From Manduca sexta (lineage: Eukaryota; Arthropoda; Insecta; Lepidoptera; Sphingidae), in the NCBI RefSeq assembly GCF_014839805.1, contig NC_051119.1, positions 7,371,245-7,435,244 on the forward strand: 64,000 bases of DNA, given 5' to 3'. Position 1 is the stretch's first letter. Every line of letters begins with the position of its first letter. Positions 50,150 to 62,300 of this stretch are shown piece by piece. The position numbers and the translations under genes were made by a program. The notes below the pieces were generated by a model. The model was not told the DNA's origin and made no database searches. It was given only the letters and a program-made list of their open reading frames with translations.

Positions 50150-50353
50150 GCCAAGCCATCTACTCAAAAAATCAGATTAGGAGTTCAAATTCCCAAGGGA
50201 CAGGGTGACAAGGAAACCTATGTGGTAGTCTAGGACATGGTCAAGCTGTGTGCTAAAATCTAATTCAATTTACTGAGTGTTTTTTTTGGCCCGATCCGGA
50301 ATTCGAACCTAGGATACGCACCACGTACTCAACTATGCCACCAAAGCAATCAC
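50150..50353 (-). mobile_element. tRNA-derived SINE head, minus strand, with facing B-box-like motif
   Basis: On the minus strand, GATTGCTTTGGTGGCATAGT gives an A box and TAGGTTCGAATTCCGGATCG a B box, matching the head of the SINE at 9821. On the plus strand at 50180-50194 a second B-box-like GGAGTTCAAATTCCC occurs. This suggests two SINE fragments in opposite orientation; the second is weaker. Confidence 0.6.
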
Positions 50354-51681
50354 TCAATGTGTATTTATAATATTAAAAAGATAAGAAATAAGATAAATTA
50401 GAAGACATTTTTCGGCGTAAAGTACTCGATAGATAGATCTCTTTTCTGAGATAAAACTGAAAAGTCTTTCCGCCGTGGGTGCCACTACTTGTAGAGTCAC
50501 TTGTTGGTAAGCGACCATACCAGAGAAAAAATAAGGAAATGGTAAACGAAGAGATACTATTAAGGGACTCGCAGTTTCTTGAGCTTAAGTCTTCGGCCTA
50601 TCGGGATATGATGGACTTTCATATTTATTTTAAATAGAAAAAAAATATTATCTGGGAATCAAATTCAATACTGTATCAGTATCTCTGGCAAAGGACATCT
50701 CCACTAATCCAACAATACGATACGGATAAAGATTTTTATTCCTATAGTAATCACATTACACATTATTAGCATATTTTGGATTGTACATTCGCGATTCAAA
50801 ACAGAGATATTCACCTAAATGTATTATTTTATCAGATAATTTAGCCAAAACGTGCCATTATCAGTGTTAATACGATACGAGGACATTTTGACGCACTTCA
50901 GATCCGTGATAAAAATTAAAGGAAATTTAAATTCGTAGTTCAAAACGTTATTATAGTATTAATGGTTTTAATTTTTAATCGGAACCGCTACTTATTATAA
51001 TCTGAAATATTTAAAAGAATAGACAAAATATCAGAACCTTGTGAATTAATTGTTAATTAGTTAATTTGGAATTACCAAGTAATAATATAAGTTAGGGAGA
51101 GCGCGCACTGCGATGTCAGAATCGCACGACATTTTCTTTCGATTATGGGTGAAGTATACAATAATATTTTGCTCAGAAATTCTATCGTATATATTACTAC
51201 ATTATGGTTTATTGTACTTATTTATGCATAAATTGTAAAATTTATAACAGTAATGATAAATAAAAAACTGTCAAGATAATGTTTGAAAACTAATTCGAAT
51301 ATGCTCCTGAAAAGGAATAGCATAGCTTCACTGCATATAACATTTTTAGTATAACTCGCAGAAGTAATTTCTGAGGAATTCATATGTACAGCATTATTAA
51401 CCATGATATTTTATGGTTGGTTTTGACCAGTGCCGGATTTGACCGAATGCGCCTAAAGCGCTCACTGAAAAGTCCGGTATGTTTGTGTTTAAAGCTGATC
51501 GTTGCCAGGCTAATTAACGTGGGGTCATGTTAAAAAAAAGCAACTTCAGATATGAGCGAATCGAAGAGCAAATGTTCCCATTTGCTTAGATCTTAGCACT
51601 GATCTAAGCTAGCGGACGCAATTAAAAAGTCATTATACTCTGTAGAACGATGCCGAAAATAAAATAATTAATATTAAACTT

Positions 51682-51909
51682 CTATACTTACTAATATTAT
51701 ACAATATACATATATGCGAAAGTTTGGATGTTTGCTACTCAAGCATTTCGGAACAGCTCTACGGATTTGAATGAAAATTGGTACGAAGATAGATTACAGT
51801 CTGTAATAACATACAGGCTAGGTACGTTTTAACCTGGGAAAATATAAAGCAGGATTTTTTATCCCGGAAAACTTTTTCATACGGGCGAAGCCGCGAGTTA
51901 AAAGCTAGT
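51682..51909 (-). repeat. Lepidopteran interspersed repeat (ACTAGCTTTTnnCCGCGGCTTCGCCCG family)
   Basis: Runs from TATACTTACTAATATTATAC to GGGCGAAGCCGCGAGTTAAA and AGCTAGT. Its reverse complement starts like the insertion at 26527. The body has the usual CGGAACAGCTCTACGGATTT and ATCCCGGAAAA pieces. Non-coding. Confidence 0.65.
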
Positions 51910-52565
51910 CAAGTAATAAGCAAGCGTAACGATCACATTATAATCTGATTGATCCATCTTTGCTATTGATCCGGAGATTTGATAAAAAACCGTTTAACAT
52001 TGACTCCGTATGAATGTTTTATTTCAAAGTATACTTCCATTTTGCGAAACAGTAATTAGTATGAAGTAATTGTCTCTTTTTAAGTAAACTGTTTGCCCAG
52101 ATGTGATATTAGTCACTCTGACTAAATATAGGCAGTTACTTGCCCGTGACTAATGCCTGATACAAAGCTATGTTTAGAGTTTAACTTGTTAAGTAACGTT
52201 GTATAGACAGTTTTAAACAGGAAAACAGGAAATTTATAAACGTCTGTCTGAAATACTACGAACAAAATTGAATCATTTTTAAAAATATTTTTGCTCACTT
52301 TTCCAAATGAATCTTGAAGTACTTCGGGAAGATTGTTATGGTTATTAACTCTTATTTAAGAGCTGATGTAGACTTTCTGATACAGAAATAATTTTTCACA
52401 ATTAGGATTTATGTAACAGCTATTCCATTGGCAAGTTTTTTTATTAAGTACCGTCGATTTGTATATTTCTGCCTTCGAGCAGTTATATGAAAGCTTTATT
52501 GTATTTTAGTATTAAGGAAGTGTATTGCGTTCCGTGATCAGCCTATGTAGGTATATCGGGTTCCA

Positions 52566-52670
52566 ACAGGCCGGCATAATTATGTCGACTGTCGAGAGGT
52601 AATCATCTCTCGTCAGTCGACATTCTAATGGACCTCACTCCACTTACCAGGTGCAGAACTCTACTGTGCT
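52566..52670 (+). repeat. Dispersed repeat with internal hairpin, GGCCGGCATA family
   Basis: Shares CAGGCCGGCATAATTATGTC and GGTAATCA motifs with 6998-7060. An imperfect inverted repeat, GTCGACTGTCGAGAG with CTCTCGTCAGTCGAC, spans 52584-52621. Confidence 0.5.
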
Positions 52671-53207
52671 CACTTTACTGTGCTCGTATAATTTTTTGAC
52701 CTATATTGTTATACTTGACAAGATTTGTGGGAACGCGCAGTCGAGTGCTGGGTAGTATTTTATTAATCAAGGTTCTAGACGGCACAATTACTGTTTAGTG
52801 TTTAAGGTAGGCGTTTTCGACCGAACGACACACTCGCCTCGTCACTCAGTTGCATTCTTAAAGATCTATGAACTCTTGTGGAATTTATATGATACCTATG
52901 TTAGTATACCTATGTGTAGTTTATATTTAAGTGTAATAAAAATGAAAGCTTTAAACATGCCGAGAGGAGTGCAGCTGTTCCTCTTTACTCTCGAATTTAC
53001 TATGTCTTCACATTTTTGTACTGGTCTTTAGTAGACGGAAAAACGCATGAGCACAGATGTAGAGTGGTGAGAGCGAGCTGTATGCACACTATCAGTAATT
53101 GTGTGAAATTATTAGGATTAGCTATAAGTAATATAATACGATTTAGTCCTCCGAAACTTCAGAACGCTCATAGCTATATTAACTCTAGGAAGATATTCTT
53201 TACACAG

Positions 53208-53365
53208 CCCGCGTGGCGCGTAAGCCCCCGCGCTCGTCAGCGCCGCCACGCCGCGCCGCCCCGCGCCCTTCTACAAGGCTGCGCTCCGCTTCCGCTGGCA
53301 GGGACAAGCGCTCTGAACTCAGGGCGCGCTACTGGGCGCTGCTGTTTGGAGACTTACAACGTGCT
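53208..53365 (+). CDS. SCAPER: SCAPER exon: start of SCAPER_N domain
   Basis: Acceptor TTCTTTACACAG at 53196-53207, donor GCT|GTAAGT. It encodes an Arg/Pro-rich stretch then [18 protein letters not shown] and [10 protein letters not shown]. The first two bases complete a codon from an unseen upstream exon. Part of a 117-codon open frame here is in the wrong frame and is a shadow. Confidence 0.8.
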
Positions 53366-56300
53366 GTAAGTTATTTTTTACTTTGCGAGTAAATGAGAAA
53401 GGTGGTGGATCATGTGATGAGATAGTAAGCGTTCACCGTTCATATTTGAGTGAAATTTTTTAGGGTAGTTATGCCTTCGTAACTGCATCCTCTTGCAGGT
53501 TCATAAAACTACTTATAGTATAGTTATTCTTTTAAATAATTGAGATGTTATTGTATTTACATGCGATAATTACGTTATCTCCTACAGATCGGTGAAATTT
53601 ACAACACAGTTGAAGCTCACGAGAACTTAAACGAGTGCCAAGAAGTTATATTAGTTTTGGAGAATTACACACGAGATTTTAAAGCCCTAGGCGAATGGTT
53701 TAGGTTGAAGTGGGAGTACGATAACACTCCCCCGCCCCAGAGGCCACAGAGTCTAGCATGGGAGATAAGAAAGACTGATTTTGTAAGGCCCGAGTCTCGA
53801 CGCACGCACTCTGTAAAAAGCTCACCGTCTGTCTCTGGAAAGAATAGTCCATGCCTCTCTGGCCACAATACGCCGAGTGGCAAGAATAGCCCGAATTTAA
53901 CTGGCAAAGCTAGTCCAGGCAGCGGCAAGATAAGTCCGAGGATCACCGGTCATAGCTCTAGTCCTAAAGCGAATATCGAATTCTTTAGTAGCAAAATTTC
54001 ATCCAAAATTGCCACGAAGCCCGAGCCGAAAATGGTTAAGGAAACTTCTAGGCTTTCTGATATCAAGGAGAAGGAAGTTAAAGAGCTTATTGAGGAAAAT
54101 AGTATCGAGAATGAAGTAGAAGTATTAACTAATAATACAAAAACTGATGACGAGAAAGATCTGGTGATCCAAAATGTTGAAATTGGCAAAGCCAAAGAGC
54201 ACGCTAATGTTTGTCCTAAGCCAGTGATTATAAAGTCCCAAAAGCGTATAAATCAGGACACGAAGTCCAAGGAAGAACTATCGTCGCAAGCCAAAGCGTC
54301 TATTGCGAAGTTAGATGCTATGGAAAACGAATTTCTTGCCAACCAACTCATTGAAAATGGCATAAAGAACGACAATATGATCAATAATGATAAAGAAATT
54401 GATTCAGAAACCAAACGTATGGTGAACGGAACAGATAAAATCAAAGAAGAGAACTTAAACGGAATACACATGTTTGAAGATTCTATTACAACTCCTAAAG
54501 ATGTAGATAAAACACGTGATTCTGACGAGAAAGGAACTAATACGGAGAATTCTCCAGTTAAATCTGAAGATAACTTTGCTGATGTTTCAAATGAAAGTTC
54601 GCCCAAATCGGAAAATGAGACTCTGATAATTGAAACTATTACGAATGGTGAAAAGATATCTAACCATATTAAAACCCTTAATAAAGGTAAACTTAAGATC
54701 AAGGGTGAGTTAGAAACTATCAAAATATGTGATGAGAATTCTAATGAAAAGGAAATATTACCAATATTTATAGAAAATAACATTCCTAAAGAAAAGAAGA
54801 GAAAAAAGAATTAAATCAGAAAATGGAAACCAAATTCTCCGATACAAGCAAGGACGTAGAAAACAAGGATGAGGCAAAGAAAGATCTAGAGACAAAAAAG
54901 CCCGAGCCAAAAAGGCCAGCGTATTCTCAAGCGGCTGCTAAACCGAAACAGCCTACTGCAGCGACGGCTAAAGTAGAAACTAAAACACCGACTCGACTGA
55001 CTAATTTGACCAGAAGCAAAACGGCTGTAGATATGCGACCATCAGCAGCTCCTAAAACGCAACGCGTGCCTAAACGTAACCAAACTAACAAGTGCAGCTA
55101 TCCTTTCAATTTAACCACGGGTAGGACAAGCCTATTCGATACTCCAGCTAGCAAACTAGTACCAAAAAAGCCTATTAACAGACCCCAAATGGCATCCGGT
55201 GACGCGAAACTACCACCTAAAGTGGATGTAAAGAAACGACCTCCCAGACCAACTTCTTTAAAGATTAATGACAAAGGTGATAAAAAAGAAAACATTAACC
55301 CAGCTTTAGAGAAAATTAAAGACTGTGACGAATATAGCAGCTCCGATACGATAGTCACTCAGATCGACATATCACGGATTGAATCGAGTGAGAGTCTTAA
55401 AACTTTAGTACCTGAGGAAGGACAAGACGTAGCGAACTCGATTGAAGTGTTAAACGTGAATAAAAGTGACAATGAGGGTTGGCTAACAGTTAAGTCAAAA
55501 AAGTTGAATCGCGAATCGAAAAAGCAAGGACGATCGCATTGGGCCAATCGCTTCCACCAGCCCTCGGCCACAACAAGTTTGCCCACATTAAATATGATCG
55601 AGTCCCCCAAACAGGAATCGAAGCCGATCATAACACCAAATCCAGATAGGGCCAAGTCCGAACAACCTCAAAACAAGCCGGAAAAGGTAGTCCAAGTCGT
55701 GGCTACTGAGAAAGAAAAAGAAAAAGAGCCGAAGCAGAAAGATCCAGCGATGATTCGTCAGAAATCTGACGTGACCGGTTTAAAAACACGGTCCAAAGAT
55801 GACCCATTGAAATCAGATAAACTTAGCGAAAACGATGAGAATGATTTGACTAAAAACAGGCTGCATTCCTCTTTAGAAAGTCTGCCCATCGGTCTAGCAC
55901 GATCGCAGGAGAGCACTGAAGACACCTTCGATTTCGACAAATGGAAAGAGGAATTCAAGTTCACTTTCAAATATCTTGATGAAGACGATCCTATGTCGGA
56001 CGATAACGAGCTTCTAAGAGCTTGCGATCCGTCGGAAATGTCGGAAATTGCGGAAATGACGTCACAGATTGAGGAGAATGAGAGGAAGATAAGTCTTGCG
56101 TTGGATTTCCAATCTGAAGAGGACCAGAGAAAGCTGTGTGAGGAAGAGGATTTGTTGAATAGACAGATCATGGAGCTGCAGCAAGTTTCTGATATAGATC
56201 TGGACACGGAAACTGATGATACAGAGGTAAGAATTATTGCTTGAAAAATTTGACTCCTCCCATTCAGTTAGGTCACATTTTTACACAGGCTAGTGTCTTG

Positions 56301-59300
56301 TCTTATTTTATATTTTTCTGTATTACTAAATTATGCTAGATGATTCTCTATCTCCAGAAGGTGGACGAACAGAACATAACCGTCCAGTAGCTCCTCACGA
56401 AGGCTTAGTGGTACTGCTAAATCAATTTTTCCGCGAAATATAAAAAGGTACTGTTGTGGTATGTTTTCTATACTCAGGGTGGTGCTATGAAGTACGTTGT
56501 AAATTAAAATTATTATTATTCATTCTAATTAATGTAAAATCCGGGTGAGGTTAAAATAATGTCCCCTCATTCTCTTATTAGACAGACGCGGAGATTCTCT
56601 GCGAGGACCAGTCGGCGACATCGAGGCAGTCCAACGAGAACCTGACGTCTCTAGCTGCCAGTCTAGAAGATCAGTACGAGACTGCATTAGCTGGAATGTC
56701 CTGGGCGGAACGGGTCGACACCCTAGTCGTCCTGGAGGCGTTAGTGGCTAGAGATCCGGGTGAGAAATGGGATATTTTTCTTTACATTATTAAAGAGAGT
56801 AAGGTAAGGTCAAATAGTGATCCATTATTGATAGAAGGTCAGAAATCGAAATTAAATGAAACGAAAGGCCAATATTTTAAATATAATCAAATAAATCATA
56901 TCCACCAGTTATCAAGTTAGATTGACAGTGTTACTTGTATTTGATCACCTGGTTCAGGAGGCAATTCCTCATACGAGTAGATAAGCACAGCGGACCTACC
57001 CTTCGCTCTCATGGGTAAGATCTTTTTCATTTACCTAGGTCGGGCCCAACAACTCCACGCGAAGCTGTCCCAGGGTATCAAGCGGCGTGGCAGCTTGCAG
57101 GACGCTCTGCGGAGACTCCAAGCCAAGCAGGCCCGGGCAGAGAGACAGAGGCTCGAGTATCAGACGGAGAGGGCCAAGAAGATCCACCAGCTGCTCGCCA
57201 GAGTTGAGGAAGTTAAGGTTTGTGGCCCTATGTCTTAAGACATACTATTTATTTAAATGTAAATTTGTAACAAGTATGGGGTGTGGGCTTAAAAATCATA
57301 CAATTCATGGGACGTAATTTATAGAAGGTTCCTTATTAATCGTCGAATATATCGTAATGATCAAAATATTTCTTAAACTACAAATAACTACCTACAATAA
57401 TTAACTACATTTTAATAATTATGCAATCACACGATATTAATCTCACTTATTTCGAATATAATTTTTTTAACCAGGTTGCAAAAAACCAACTGATAGAAGA
57501 AAAGAGACTGAGAATGGAGAGGCGCTTGGCAAAAGCAGCTGAAAACCGAGACCAACATTTAAAGGTAAATAGAATTGAAAATGTCATAACAAGGCCTAGA
57601 AAGTTTTTATTTACAACCAAATGAAGGTTACAAACCTCATTTCGCGTCATCCTGACAACAACAATGTCATAAATCACATTGATTACTCTGGCTACTATTT
57701 CTTTATGGTCTTACAATGAAAATTAAAAATCTGACTGGTGGCGCCACTATCGCATTTTCGCTTTAAAGTTAACGTTGCCAGTACAAGAAATTAGTTCCAT
57801 ATTTTACCACAACATGGCGAGGTTATTGATGTATTTTTCTAGTCAGACTTTACATAGTTTTTTTAACCATATTTGCCAGGACATAGTCCGCAAAGCTCAC
57901 GACGAAGAGGAGAAGTTGCGTGAGATAGCGTTCATCAAACAGTTGGAAGCCGAGAACAGGAGGCACGAGTTTCTCGACCAGTGCCGCTCGCAGAACACGC
58001 GCCTGCGACAGATGAGGCGCGAGAGACTCGACAAACTGGTATGTGCTCCTGACATTAACAACAACATTGTACGGCTATTTAAAAAAAAATAAGTAAAGTA
58101 GGCAATTATGGACATTTCGAGTGACGTTTTGCGATACCACTAGAGTGTGAAAACTAGTTGTGTCTCTGTCTACCCCAAGTTTAAAAGACGTATGTGTGTA
58201 TATTTTATTCAGTTAAATAAAACGATGGGTTGTCTAGCGGGCGTCATGAGGCGTGATGTGTTGCAGGAGCTGAAGGCGGCGCGCGAGGCGGCGGTGGGCG
58301 CGCGGCGGCAGGCGCTGGAGGCAGCGCGGCGCCTGCGCGTGGCGAGCCTGCTGCAGCGCCGGCGCGAGCGCGACGCGCGCACGCGACAGATCCGCGAGCG
58401 CACGCAGCGCGAGCGACACCACGCCGCCAGGAGAAGGTACCACTCTGTCACCAGTACGTCAATGTTACACGTGATAAGACAGGCGCTGGAGGCGGCGCGG
58501 CGCCTGCGCGTGGCGAGCCTGCTGCAGCGCCGGCGCGAGCGCGACGCGCGCACGCGACAGATCCGCGAGCGCACGCAGCGCGAGCGACACCACGCCGCCA
58601 GGGAGAAGGTACCACTCTGTCACCAGTACGTCAATGTTACACGTGATAAGACAGGCGCTGGAGGCGGCGCGGCGCCTGCGCGTGGCGAGCCTGCTGCAGC
58701 GCCGGCGCGAGCGCGACGCGCGCACGCGACAGATCCGCGAGCGCACGCAGCGCGAGCGACACCACGCCGCCAGGGAGAAGGTACCACTCTGTCACCAGTA
58801 CGTCAATGTTACACGTGATAAGACAGGCGCTGGAGGCGGCGCGGCGCCTGCGCGTGGCGAGCCTGCTGCAGCGCCGGCGCGAGCGCGACGCGCGCACGCG
58901 ACAGATCCGCGAGCGCACGCAGCGCGAGCGACACCACGCCGCCAGGGAGAAGGTACCACTCTGTCACCAGTACGTCAATGTTACACGTGATAAGACAGGC
59001 GCTGGAGGCGGCGCGGCGCCTGCGCGTGGCGAGCCTGCTGCAGCGCCGGCGCGAGCGCGACGCGCGCACGCGACAGATCCGCGAGCGCACGCAGCGCGAG
59101 CGACACCACGCCGCCAGGGGAGAAGGTACCACTCTGTCACCAGTACGTCAATGTTACACGTGATAAGACAGGCGCTGGAGGCGGCGCGGCGCCTGCGCGT
59201 GGCGAGCCTGCTGCAGCGCCGAGCAGCGCGACGCGCGCACGCGACAGATCCGCGAGCGCACGCAGCGCGAGCGACACCACGCCGCCAGGGAGAAGGTACC

Positions 59301-62300
59301 ACTCTGTCACCAGTACGTCAATGTTACACGTGATAAGACAGGCGCTGGAGGCGGCGCGGCGCCTGCGCGTGGCGAGCCTGCTGCAGCGCCGGCGCGAGCG
59401 CGACGCGCGCACGCGACAGATCCGCGAGCGCACGCAGCGCGAGCGACACCACGCCGCCAGGGAGAAGGTACCACTCTGTCACCAGTACGTCAATGTTACA
59501 CGTGATAAGACAGGCGCTGGAGGCGGCGCGGCGCCTGCGCGTGGCGAGCCTGCTGCAGCGCCGGCGCGAGCGCGACGCGCGCACGCGACAGATCCGCGAG
59601 CGCACGCAGCGCGAGCGACACCACGCCGCCAGGGAGAAGGTACCACTCTGTCACCAGTACGTCAATGTTACACGTGATAAGACAGGCGCTGGAGGCGGCG
59701 CGGCGCCTGCGCGTGGCGAGCCTGCTGCAGCGCCGGCGCGAGCGCGACGCGCGCACGCGACAGATCCGCGAGCGCACGCAGCGCGAGCGACACCACGCCG
59801 CCAGGGAGAAGGTACCACTCTGTCACCAGTACGTCAATGTTACACGTGATAAGACAGGCGCTGGAGGCGGCGCGGCGCCTGCGCGTGGCGAGCCTGCTGC
59901 AGCGCCGGCGCGAGCGCGACGCGCGCACGCGACAGATCCGCGAGCGCACGCAGCGCGAGCGACACCACGCCGCCAGGGAGAAGGTACCACTCTGTCACCA
60001 GTACGTCAATGTTACGTGATAAGACAGGCGCTGGAGGCGGCGCGGCGCCTGCGCGTGGCGAGCCTGCTGCAGCGCCGGCGCGAGCGCGACGCGCGCACGC
60101 GACAGATCCGCGAGCGCACGCAGCGCGAGCGACACCACGCCGCCAGGGAGAAGGTACCACTCTGTCACCAGTACGTCAATGTTACACGTGATAAGACAGG
60201 CGCTGGAGGCGGCGCGGCGCCTGCGCGTGGCGAGCCTGCTGCAGCGCCGGCGCGAGCGCGACGCGCGCACGCGACAGATCCGCGAGCGCACGCAGCGCGA
60301 GCGACACCACGCCGCCAGGGAGAAGGTACCACTCTGTCACCAGTACGTCAATGTTACACGTGATAAGACAGGCGCTGGAGGCGGCGCGGCGCCTGCGCGT
60401 GGCGAGCCTGCTGCAGCGCCGGCGCGAGCGCGACGCGCGCACGCGACAGATCCGCGAGCGCACGCAGCGCGAGCGACACCACGCCGCCAGGGAGAAGGTA
60501 CCACTCTGTCACCAGTACGTCAATGTTACACGTGATAAGACAGGCGCTGGAGGCGGCGCGGCGCCTGCGCGTGGCGAGCCTGCTGCAGCGCCGGCGCGAA
60601 GCGCGACGCGCACGCGACAGATCCGCGAGCGCACGCAGCGCGAGCGACACCACGCCGCCAGGAGAAGGTACCACTCTGTCACCAGTACGTCAATGTTACA
60701 CGTGATAAGACAGGCGCTGGAGGCGGCGCGGCGCCTGCGCGTGGCGAGCCTGCTGCAGCGCCGGCGCGAGCGCGACGCGCGCACGCGACAGATCCGCGAG
60801 CGCACGCAGCGCGAGCGACACCACGCCGCCAGGGAGAAGGTACCACTCTGTCACCAGTACGTCAATGTTACACGTGATAAGACAGGCGCTGGAGGCGGCG
60901 CGGCGCCTGCGCGTGGCGAGCCTGCTGCAGCGCCGGCGCGAGCGCGACGCGCGCACGCGACAGATCCGCGAGCGCACGCAGCGCGAGCGACACCACGCCG
61001 CCAGGGAGAAGGTACCACTCTGTCACCAGTACGTCAATGTTACACGTGATAAGACAGGCGCTGGAGGCGGCGCGGCGCCTGCGCGTGGCGAGCCTGCTGC
61101 AGCGCCGGCGCGAGCGCGACGCGCGCACGCGACAGATCCGCGAGCGCACGCAGCGCGAGCGACACCACGCCGCCAGGGAGAAGGTACCACTCTGTCACCA
61201 GTACGTCAATGTTACACGTGATAAGACAGGCGCTGGAGGCGGCGCGGCGCCTGCGCGTGGCGAGCCTGCAAAGTCTTCGAAACTTCGAGAGAAAACTATA
61301 ATATAAAAACTGGGATAAAATCCGAAACATGGTTTTATTTGGTTAAAAAAACCCAATGTCTTACCAGTTCTTCGAACCCAGGATTATCTTGTCCGCAGCA
61401 TTTATTCATTGCTATGAGACCGAGGCCACAATAAAATTTTGTGTTTTCGATATAAAACTATGGACTTTGTAACAGGCGGAAGGCGTGAAGTCGCGCCTAT
61501 CAGCGCTGGCGGCGGCGGCAGAGTTGGAAGCCGATGCGTTGAGATCACGCATCCGGGATAAGCAGGATGCGAGCCAGCAGAGGCTGGAGTCGCATCTGCA
61601 GGCCATCAGGGAGAAGGCCACGGGACCTCGACAGCCGGTGAGTTGATACCCATTATTATGTAAATACACCATGTAAATGAATATCGTAATCTTAATTGGT
61701 GTTTATGTGCACTGCATATGACTGCGTTTTCTGTGATAAATTTTTTGGTAAAAAATTTATGAATTTTATCTATATTAACGTATGTTTTATCCTTTCATAA
61801 ATAATAATACTGCCGTCGTAATGAAAATAGCGTATGTACTAACTAATAATTCTATTTAAAATTGAATCAAGATTGAGTTAAATACAGTCAGTAAAAAAAC
61901 AAATTTAACAACATGTTTGTTCTCGGTATAATATTTATCTAAGAACGTGTTTTATGACAGCAAAATTTATAGATTGTGATATTGCAATTTGGCCTTAACA
62001 TGAGTGATAAATTATAAGTAAATGTCTCGTATTTCTCATGCGTAATTTGTAGTATCTGTTACAACTGTAGCGGCGTGACCGTCGCGCCTTAGTGCTCAAC
62101 CATCCGTCGGTCTAGGTAGACTCTAGTGTACACTCGACTTTATATAGCCCTGAAGTTTATAACCTAGATCTTAAAAAAGTTCGACAGTTATTTTTTTATT
62201 ACACGTACAATTTTTATTTAACCATGAATATTAAAATAAAACTATTTACAGCGAATGTTAGATATTAAAACCAAAAAAAATCGGATTTTATCGTGGTTTT

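Larger units (their letters stand above)
48467..53200. other. Gene-free interval between the cuticle cluster and SCAPER
   Basis: AT-rich DNA with repeat fragments listed separately (50150-50353, 51682-51909, 52566-52670). The promoter and first exons of SCAPER may be here or further upstream in DNA not recognisable by eye; I cannot identify them. Confidence 0.45.

Noticed and set aside
53016..53369. 117-codon frame starting with MYWSLVDGKTHEHRC
   Set aside because: Its frame differs from the SCAPER frame that uses acceptor 53207 and gives [12 protein letters not shown].
58309..61269. CRISPR-like or CpG-satellite reading of the array
   Set aside because: Units are 172 bp with no unique spacers and the unit is derived from a recognisable exon in an insect gene.
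58147..61330. Many overlapping open frames of 60-230 codons on both strands
   Set aside because: They are frame shadows of the 172-bp GC-rich array. Only the frame continuing the SCAPER coiled coil is meaningful.
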